Shown here one piece after another: positions 56,007 to 64,000 of a DNA stretch of 64,000 nt. Source of the DNA: Tetragonia tetragonoides (Eukaryota; Streptophyta; Magnoliopsida; Caryophyllales; Aizoaceae); contig CM076144.1 in NCBI GenBank assembly GCA_038025085.1, forward strand, positions 36,800,501 through 36,864,500, written 5' to 3'. Under the pieces are notes generated by a model. The model was not told the DNA's origin and did no database searches. It saw only the letters and a program-made list of their open reading frames with translations. Every line of letters starts with the position of its first letter. Positions within the stretch are counted from its first letter, which is position 1. Both the position numbers and the translations under genes were made by a program.

Positions 56007-57165
56007 CTGGTGTGGATTCAAATGGACAAAGGGACTAAATGCTTAGCAGAGACTAATTTTCAGCAGTAAGTAGGGGCGACTATGGGGTTCGAAGAAATTT
56101 GTAACATTCTTTAGAAATGCTTGTGATTTTTTAGGGACAAATGAGTACACGGGAAATTGTACTTCACTATAGTAGTAGTATGGCCAGGGGCCTAGAAACA
56201 GTTTATCTGGTTTTTGAATCATAATCATTAGAGTTTAAATGTTCAAATTGATAGTGTTTGAGAAATCCAAAATGAAACGCATGCTATTTGTCCAGGTTTG
56301 GCCATCAGAACTTGACATGCCATGTCTCATGAGTCAAGTTTCAATAAAATGGAGGGGGGGGGGGGGGGGGGGTGGCTCCCATAAAATAATCTTTCCAATG
56401 ACAGTGCAAGTTTATCATGATGGTCTGGAGAATGAGGTTGAGACCCGACATTCAGTTTAATGTGCTTGCTATTTTGTCCCATAGGAATTTGTGAGCCATG
56501 TGATGACAAAGAAACTGAGCAGCAGAGGTGTTGCTGAAAAAACACAACTTAGTAGATAGAGCATTTTCTTATTCTCTGAACTGATGTATTGATTGGATTA
56601 GCAAAGAAGTGTGTGGTAAATGGTAATGGTAATTCGACACAATTTCTGTGCAATGTAAAGGCTAACCAAGTAACCAGCAATAAATAGTTTGTACGGAGTT
56701 CAAAATCAAAAAAGAATACTACATCACTATTTATTTATTTTTACTTTTTTTATACTGTTATAATGATAGAAATTGGAGGTAGCATGCATCCTACCATCAT
56801 CATCATCATAAATTATAACCAATCATGTCCTTCCACTCTCCAGCTTCTTGAACTCCGCTAGTGTTTCGAAGAGGTAAGAGCTATCGTTGGCTCCCTGTTA
56901 ATTATGTGGGTGGCTCCTATTCTGCTTTCTGGGTGGCTTCTATTCTACATTCTGGGTGGCTCTCTCAGAAAACTGAGGGTGGCTCAACAATTGAAAAGGG
57001 AACTTAATGAACAACAAACAGTATAAAAAAAACTGTAAAGCACACCAATGCCCATGATACACCCTTCATATGTCACTGAACCATGTTTTACCCCCCAACA
57101 GCAACAACATTCAATTCATTAGATATGCTACAAACAAACTAATAGGAGTATTACATGGTTTACTT
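56007..57165. other. spacer between the convergent ULP1-like and FAR1-like genes
   Basis: Contains a long G run (about 56353-56372) ending in GGTGGCTCC, a cluster of GGTGGCT units at 56905-56990, and the first copy of a local duplication (56999-57141). No coding region is recognised. Confidence 0.5.
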
Positions 57166-57540
57166 CTAGCATCTGCTGATTGCTGAAGGTGGAGCAAAGG
57201 ATGATTGCTTTGGTGGCTGCAAAAGCCTATTGGCCAGGTTAGCAAACTGATAATTCTGAAACTCCATACTACAGCTCGGTCCATAAGATCCGGCTCCTTG
57301 TATCGTGTTACAGCACAACTGCAGCTGGTTGATCTCCCCTTGAACAACAAACACTATAAAAAAGAACTTAATGAACAACAAACACTATAAAAAAGAACTT
57401 TAAAGTACACCAATGCCCATGGTACACCCTTCACCAACCGAAGTTGATTCATGAAATAAGCTACAAAAATATTTCATATATCACTGAACCATGTTTTATC
57501 CCAACAGCAACAACATTCAATTCATTAGATATGCTACTAT
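56999..57540. repeat. local duplication about 365 bp apart
   Basis: AACTTAATGAACAACAAAC, then CACCAATGCCCATG and later AACAGCAACAACATTCAATT, occurs at 56999-57141 and again at 57366-57536. A third partial copy (CTATAAAAAAATGTAAAGCG) is near 58905-58940, preceded by matching GGTGGCT units. Confidence 0.75.
57166..57338 (-). CDS. possible last exon of the FAR1-like gene
   Basis: On the minus strand, an acceptor-like GTTGTTCAAG at 57339 is followed by an open stretch reading INQLQLCCNTIQGAGSYGPS, then LANRLLQPPKQSSF, ending at TAG 57166-57168. The composition (Gln/Pro/Ser, no stops) looks like a transposase C-terminal tail, and the strand matches the FAR1-like gene at 58872-61337. The linking donor was not pinned down, so this is tentative. 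Confidence 0.35.
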
Positions 57541-58740
57541 GAAAAGTGGAAGCGCAGCCTTCATATTAATAAAAGTTACCCCTATTATTAAACAAAGTCG
57601 ACGCTCTTCCGGAAAAAAGAGAGACCATCTGTCAAATACAATAAAGAGATCTGTACTAAGTAATCATCAACATCATTCATCTAAATAATCATGAACATCA
57701 TGCACCCTGGTTGTAGTAAGATACTCTTATCCCTAAAACACACATGTTCCACCATAAGAGTATTCAACTATTAATTACAATTAATCAATTGTTCAAAATG
57801 AAAAAGAAAAAGATATTGATCTCTGAAAACAAGCGTAGGATCTTCAGACTTTGCAAGGTTAAAGATCCAATAACCCTCTTCGCAGCCAACACTGAGAGAG
57901 TCTCAAAGAAGCAACAAGATAATCTTTCTCAAATAAGATCAGCTAGATCATCACCTAGATCAGCTGCACAAACAAGCCAAGTTATCAGAGATTGAGTACA
58001 TAAGAGATGTGGTTAGTGCGTAAGTGCTAAGTGATCCTTACTCCGTTTCAAGTTGGAACTTGCAATCAATGAATTACACACACACATACATACATATATA
58101 CACACACACACAAAACTGTTTTTGCTCTCAACAACTCGCCCAAATAATATACTCACATTAAAAACCTAGTCATGATCCTAACTAGAAAACAATAAGAGGG
58201 GAGAAAAGAAAGAATGCCTGTGAGTTAAGAGAATAAGGTTGAAGTATGTAGAAAACAATAAGAGGGGAGAAAAGAAAAAATCTGTTCATTTTCATTTTAT
58301 CAAAAGTGATGATTAGGAATTATTTGCATGTTATAAAGGTGATGCTTTTCTATCAAAAATTAATTTTAAAAAAAAAATTAAAAGAAAAAAAAGGTAATGC
58401 TTCAATTTTCAACAGTCAGAATTTCAGAAATTGAACTTTCATGTCATTATCCACAGTTCATTTCTTGAAAGATCAGTTTGAGAGAATGCTTTCCCTGTAA
58501 TTAAGACTTCTTTCCTTGTCATATGATGTCAAGGTTCAAGAGTTCAATTTATGGTCCAGGTATGGATGAAGAAGCCCAACCCATCCACCAACAAACAGAG
58601 CAAAGTAAAAAACAGTAAATCCTGCAACCAATTTCAATGGACGTCCATCTAATCCTTATCCCGGACCTATAAGTTTCTTTTTGCCCTTTATTGGCCCTTG
58701 GACTCATTGCTACTCCGAGGAAAAACATTTCCTGCCAGTA
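57541..58740. other. no gene recognised
   Basis: AT-rich sequence with a (CA)n-type stretch near 58077-58112. It would be intronic if the exon at 57166-57338 belongs to the FAR1-like gene. Confidence 0.45.
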
Positions 58741-58749
58741 CCCAATATG

Positions 58750-58935
58750 GGGTGGCTCTAACAGTTCTTGTAGGTTGGCTCTCAGTAACTTTTCTGGGTG
58801 GCTCCTATTCCACAGTCTGGGTGGCTCCTACTCCACAGTCTAAGTGGCTCTCTCAGAATACTGAGGGTGGCTCAACAATTGAAAAGGTAACTCAATGGAA
58901 AACAAACACTATAAAAAAATGTAAAGCGCACCAAT
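58750..58935. repeat. GGTGGCT cluster next to the FAR1-like gene
   Basis: Five to six GGTGGCTC-type units (GGGTGGCTCCTATTCCACAG and relatives), then CTCAACAATTGAAAAGG. The cluster at 56880-57010 is a diverged copy in the same orientation. Confidence 0.8.
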
Positions 58936-61337
58936 GCCTCCGATGATAGCAGAAAAACAAATAACATCAAAAAGAAAGAAAAAGAAAAGTGACCCCTACT
59001 ATGTATGCTTTGGAACATAAAAGTAACAGAGGAATGAGACGAGTTTTGAAATGCACCAGAGGCAGTCACATTTAGAGTGCAATTGCGGCTATCGTGATCT
59101 TTGTATTTCAAACATTTCTTGCATTGCCTTGGCTTCTTTTTTTGCTTTTCGATTGATATGTCCTTTTGTGCTTCTATTCTCTTTCGACTACCCTTGTTAT
59201 TAGATTTCTTTGGATTTTCAATAGTGACTTTTTTTGGAGCAGTGCACCCAAGAAAATACTCCATCTCTTGCCCCTTTGTTTGTGGTTTCTGGGTACTCCT
59301 CTTAGTCACCAACTCGCCACTGAAAGCTCGCATCTTTTGGACAAGTTCTTTAAGATCTTCCGAATCTGATTCAGCAAGGCCAACACAGTTATATATCTCA
59401 TTCCATGCTTCACCCAAGAGCATTTTCCTTTCATCCAACCATGCACATTCTTCTAACAAGTTTCCCTCTATGTCAAAGATCGGCTTCTTCATTGCCTCTG
59501 TTGTCCATCGGTTCTTTATGTAACAAGTTGGCAGCTCTTCCACGCGTTTGGTTTTATACACCCAAAGGCAATGTCGACATAACATCCCCATTCTTCCAAA
59601 CAACTTACAGGAGCAGCTCACTTCGGCATTTGTGCCATTATAGATCACCTCGAAGTTCTTTATCCTGTACAAATCATTCACATGGTATATCTAAATGTTC
59701 TCTTCTCTCTTCATGTCAAAAAACTCACACTGAGAGCAAGCATCATCAAGAGCAGTTTGAAACACCTTGAACATGCTGTGCGTATACACACTTGATGCAT
59801 GGCTTTCTATAGCGAGATGAGTCTTGAGTGGTAAGGATGAATTTTTGGAGTCGGTATTAAACTTTGATTGTCCATGCCTCTAGGCATCCATTGCGCTTTC
59901 ATAGCGCATTAGAAACTCAAGTAGGGTGATGAGCTCATTAGTGAAAAAATTGAAAAAGTTATTTTCGCTCTCAGAAAGTGATGTGGTTCTCATCAAACCT
60001 CCCATGTACAAGTCTCTAAAGTATGCCAGGATCCACATTTCCCTTATTTCATACATAGACTTAAGCCATTCATTATCCCTCAGGTCGTACACATCCATGA
60101 TTTTGAACCGTTCTTTTTCAAATTCACAAGGCTCACTCTCTCGGTCATACACGCAACAATTGATTCTCTTCATGAACACTTCGTCTTTACGCAAATCACT
60201 TCTCACATTCTGAGACAGATTCCTCATAATATGCCACACACAGTACCGATGCTTAGACTTGTCAAAGATGCGCTTGATCGCACCTTTCATGGACGGGTCC
60301 TGGTCAGTTACTATGCAAGGAGGCTAACACGTACTCATGGCCCTCAAGAACGTGGTAAGCAACCATACATATAAAGAAGTGGTTTCTCTTGCTATAAGCC
60401 CGACAGCAAATGTGACGCACCATTTATGGTGGTCCACCCCTGTAAATGGTGCGAAAACCATGTGATACTTGTTAGTTTTGTATGTCGCATCAAAAGACAA
60501 GGCATCGCCGAACAAGGCATAGTTTTTTCTTCCTATTGCATCCGCCCAAAAGACACTAATAAGAATGCCATCCTCCACCTCAAAATCAAAGAAAAATAAT
60601 GGAGATATTTCTCTCTTTTGCATGAGATTTTCAACTAACAGTTGTGCATCAACATCCTTGATAAACTCTCTGATATCCCTATAGAAGTTTTTAAAATCAT
60701 CTACTATTGCTCCTACACTCATGTAGCTACCAACTTGCTCCTTCCACATCCTGTAAGATCTTGTTGGACCTTGATTCACCTTGGCATTTCCAAAAATGAA
60801 CATTTTCTGCCCAAAGTTTAGGTTTCTAGTGAGCTTGAAAAACTTCTTGAAAACAAGGGTGGCAAGGGGGTGGGTGTGTTCTTCAATGAACCTATAAACC
60901 TCGTAGTGGCCCTCACTTAGATGTTTGAAAGCCACCATTGCCCTGCAGCCCACACGGGTGATCTTGCGAACCCGAATACCGTTACCATCTGATTTTTCAT
61001 TAGGTTGCCGATGCCTCGCTCTATTACATGTCATTTGTTTGTACAAAATCATCTCATCGCTATTTTTTTTCTCACCACCTATCCTAATATCAAAGCCACA
61101 TTCTTTGGCATAAGCCACAAAGAACTTTCTTGCAATTTCTAATGTCTCAAACTGCATCCCAATTCTAGGTTTCAGATCGGGGCAGCAATCAAAAGTCCAA
61201 CTTTTTTGGACCATATAGTGTGTTGGAGTGGAAAAAGCAAGGGATTCGGTTGATACCTTCGACGTAGAAAAAAGACAATTCAGTGACGAATGCGGAGTTG
61301 ATTGTCTTTGGCTCGTAATAAGTGCTCCAACATCCAT
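58872..61337 (-). pseudogene. FAR1/FHY3-type Mutator-like transposase with three TAG codons
   Basis: One uninterrupted reading frame of about 820 codons, broken only by TAG at 60324-60326, 59880-59882 and 59691-59693. Domains in order: FAR1 DNA-binding domain at residues about 60-158 (IGMQFETLEIARKFFVAYAK, CNRARHRQ, EEHTHPL) and MULE DDE transposase (FGDALSFDATYKTNKYHM; TDQDPSMK just after the first TAG; HRYCVWHIMRNL; TTSLSESENNFF). A SWIM zinc finger follows near residues 575-590 (CSCKLFGRMGMLCRHCL), then a C-terminal zinc-knuckle-like CKKCLKYKDHDSRNC. Such proteins cut and paste Mutator-like elements; domesticated relatives are FHY3/FAR1. The start at 61337 is the first in-frame ATG. The convergent ULP1-like gene is presumably from the same transposon. 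Confidence 0.85.
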
Positions 61338-61621
61338 TGGTTATGGTCTTCTCTCCTGTTTGGAAAAAAGTTAACCCTGTTTATAGAGAGAAGTTAAGCC
61401 TATTATGAATAAAAAGTCAAACGTATTCAACAAAGTATGCAACAGAAGAAAAAGAAGACAATGAAGGAGACCATGAAGTAGTTGAAAAAGCTTCTAAGAT
61501 AGCATATAGGATGACAAATTAATACTCATTAGTAACTGATAATGCCCCAGCAAACTACATTTGTTTCATGCATGCCCTTACAAATTAATTATGTCAATGT
61601 TTAGCATACTGTCCATTTTTT

Positions 61622-62115
61622 GGCTCTGTTTGAGGCAAGAACAATTGTGGCTAGAGGGAACAAGGTCACAACACCAAAGCTTGAAAACAAAATGAAAATT
61701 TAGTAGCCGCCCCTCTATTGAATGAGAGCCACCCCTTATTTCTTGTCGAAGCCACCCGTATTGCCTATAAGAGCCACCCTATATTCTATGAGCAGCCATT
61801 GTATTGAGAGAAAACTACCACTAAATTTATGAGAGAACTACCCCCCATATTCTTTCGGAGCCACCCCTATATTCTACGAGAGTCACCCATATTATCACAT
61901 GACAGACTACTATTTTATTTAAAGAGAGCCAACTTTATATTTATGTCGAGAGCCACCCTTATTATTTTGTCGGAGCCATCCCTATGTTCTATGAGAGCCC
62001 CGCTGTATTCTATTAAATGAGAAACTATTTTATTCTAAGAGAGCCGCGCTCTATATTATATGGAAAGAACAATGTAAGCGCAAAAATTCAGTTTCATAAT
62101 CATAAGGTAGTTATT
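61622..62115. repeat. GAGCCACCCC-rich repeat block, copy 2
   Basis: Nearly the same sequence as 49558-50012 in the same orientation, with small indels and an extra GAGAGCCGCGCTC unit near 62040. It lies just upstream of the FAR1-like start, in the presumed subterminal region. Confidence 0.85.
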
Positions 62116-62130
62116 GTTCATATTAAGCAA

Positions 62131-62310
62131 CAGTGTGTGAAGGAGAAGAGCTATATTTTAAGGAATACGAGAGCCACCCTAAAAAATAAATTCCTAGTCA
62201 GTACTTGACGTCAATCCTTATAAACAAGAGCTATATTTTAAGTGGTACGAGAGCCACCCTAAAAAATAAATTCCTAGTCAATCCTTGACGTCAATCCTTA
62301 TAAACAACCA
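62131..62310. repeat. tandem duplication of about 86 bp
   Basis: AAGAGCTATATTTTAAG followed by TACGAGAGCCACCCTAAAA and CCTTGACGTCAATCC occurs twice in succession. Each copy carries one AGCCACC motif. Confidence 0.85.
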
Positions 62311-64000
62311 CTATAGCTTAATACCTGATCAATTGAACTAGAGCCAAAGGTTAAAAGGGGTGCTTTTCAAATAAATAAAGTGTGAACAAAAATTTACAAC
62401 AAAATAGTGAAGTACCTCCGAGGTTTACACTATCATAAGGAAGAAAGAAACAGATTCTAAAGCCTTCGTAAACTCTCCATTTTAAGATCTTCAACAATCA
62501 CACTGCATAGGAGTAAAAAATGAAACATGTTAAACCTTTTCGAGAATAATTGACAACAATTCAAGAAAACTTTAATGGGCATTCCAGAAGGGGAGGACAC
62601 TCATGGAGTCCCCAGCTTAGAAAGGCAATAAGCTCAACAAAAGTCTGACAAACAAGCACATGGAGCTGCCTTAGATCAATGCCCCATTAAATCCCACCAA
62701 GTGCTTATATTTATTTGAGTTTTCAGCTTTTCTTAACAATGAAATGCACAAATCAACAACACAAAATAGACCTGTCAGGTTTCAAACTCAAAAATTCATA
62801 TCAGTATTTATTCTATTTAACAGGTCGAAACAAGCAGGTAACAAACAATGCTATTTTTAGAACATAGAATGGAGCCAAACCATCATGCAAAAAATTGACA
62901 TGGTGATTAGCTGGGCAACAACAACAGACGCAACAACAAGAGCAGACCCTTTTTTTTTTTTTTTTGTAGTGCAAGTGTGAATTTCAATGCCCTTTCCAGA
63001 CCTATGAGGCCCAACTTCACCAGCCAGACCTCATCACCTGGAGCCAACCCCTCACCACCTGGAGCCACCCATCAAATTACTTGAAGCACCCCTACTTCAC
63101 TTGTGGCACTAATAATTTCCGTTAAAACGACAACAATGAGGTAAGGAAAACGTCACACCCTTGACATGAAAAGAAAAGAAATGAAAAAACAACAGGAAAA
63201 AGGAAAACAGAGTACTACTCGGAAAGTCTCTTATTAGAGACACCATTTCAGATTAAAGACCCTACATTCTCATATGCCCATCATATGCCCACAGCAATGA
63301 GCTCAAATTACACAAACTAACCCATCATATGCCCACATCAATGAGCTCTCTTTTGTTAGCACCACTTCCTTGTCTTTGCTGTCAAAATTTCATCCTCAAC
63401 GCAACCCCCCATGGCTTCCATTCTCTCACCTCCCTGAAGCCACCCCTATTGTCTATGAGAGTCACCCTACATTCTCTCAACAAAATTTTAAGTTGCTGCT
63501 TCTGCACAGTTGCACAGCTGCACTGCTGCTGCACAACTGCTTCTGTTTACTCTTATTGTGGCCTCCACACTTTCCTTCACATGAAGATATGCAGGTGTCT
63601 CGAATCAAACTCGGAACGTGCATTTTTACGTGAGCTGAGTACACGATGTGATATGTAAGCTAATCCAATTATGTGACATTCTGACTACAGAACATCATGA
63701 AATAGAAAGATTAATAGTAATTGGATGGTGCTCACCATGTACTCACAGCTCAATCTTCATGGTCAGCCTTAACTCATGCAATTTCAATCATATTCTATTC
63801 AATAAAAAGTTCTTTTTCCTATTCAATTCTTCTCCAACAATTTCATGATCAGAACAAAATTGATAAATTATATTAAAAAAACATAACCCTAATTCGATTA
63901 TTTCATATTGAAATTCAAATAAGCCTTCATGTAAGGAAATACAATAAACAAAATTATAGAGAAACTAATTCCATCCACAACAATCCTACTACAAACAATA
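62311..64000. other. right flank, no gene recognised
   Basis: Contains scattered AGCCACC motifs at 63055-63070 and 63435-63470 (CTGGAGCCACCC, CTGAAGCCACCCCTATTG), suggesting that Mutator-like element sequence reaches at least about 63.47 kb. Beyond that is ordinary AT-rich DNA. The element end was not identified. Confidence 0.45.

Noticed and set aside
1..64000. tRNA, rRNA or organelle-derived insertions
   Set aside because: I found no cloverleaf with A and B boxes outside the SINE-like repeat, and no rRNA or plastid gene similarity. A tRNAscan and organelle search would be needed to exclude them fully.

Overview
This is nuclear DNA from a flowering plant, most likely a eudicot. It has AT-rich intergenic DNA, GT-AG introns, plant-type genes (an ARID protein and an RHB1A-like RING-H2 protein) and a heavy load of plant transposons. 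I cannot name the species. I see no tRNA, rRNA, CRISPR or prokaryotic signal.

Layout. Positions 1-16.5 kb hold the two ordinary host genes, both on the minus strand. The first is the 5' exon of an ARID-domain nuclear protein, whose remaining exons lie beyond base 1. The second is a complete RHB1A-type E3 ubiquitin ligase: four coding exons, a 4.6 kb first coding intron and a further intron in the 5' UTR, both carrying small transposons. Positions 16.7-22.4 kb are a bed of non-autonomous DNA transposons: a hAT element with a target duplication, a 1.6 kb terminal-inverted-repeat element and Helitron material. Positions 22.6-25 kb hold weak gene remnants, including the 3' part of an unrecognised membrane-protein gene.

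Positions 25.4-46.7 kb are two related Ty3/gypsy retrotransposons of the Tat-like kind in opposite orientation. The minus-strand one keeps a 5.1 kb 5' LTR, swollen by seven tandem copies of a roughly 0.58 kb unit, plus primer-binding site, leader, gag and protease. Its pol and 3' LTR are gone. It abuts a plus-strand element that lacks its 5' LTR and gag and has an internal pol deletion joining the end of RT to the end of integrase. That element still has its polypurine tract and 1.55 kb 3' LTR. Between pol and the 3' LTR it carries two spliced antisense genes: a retroelement-associated ORF of DUF7745-like type and a plant mobile domain (PMD) gene. The PMD gene is itself interrupted by a hAT element with a perfect 8-bp target duplication.

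Positions 46.7-63.5 kb look like one large Mutator-like element. A plus-strand ULP1/C48 cysteine protease gene (46.7-56.0 kb, many exons, several lesions) faces a minus-strand FAR1-type transposase (58.9-61.3 kb, a single reading frame broken only by three TAG codons). The interval is peppered with about 40 copies of the heptamer GGTGGCT or its complement, in introns and flanks alike. The 3' LTR of the gypsy element is inserted at, or has replaced, the left part of this element.

Most notable points: the repeat-expanded LTR leader; a GC-rich CAGCGGC/GCCGCTG cluster upstream of four presumed promoters (both LTRs and both antisense genes); and the dispersed GGTGGCT motif of the Mutator-like unit. 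Almost all transposon genes here are damaged, and several breaks are TAG or TGA codons of the sort expected from deamination of methylated cytosine.
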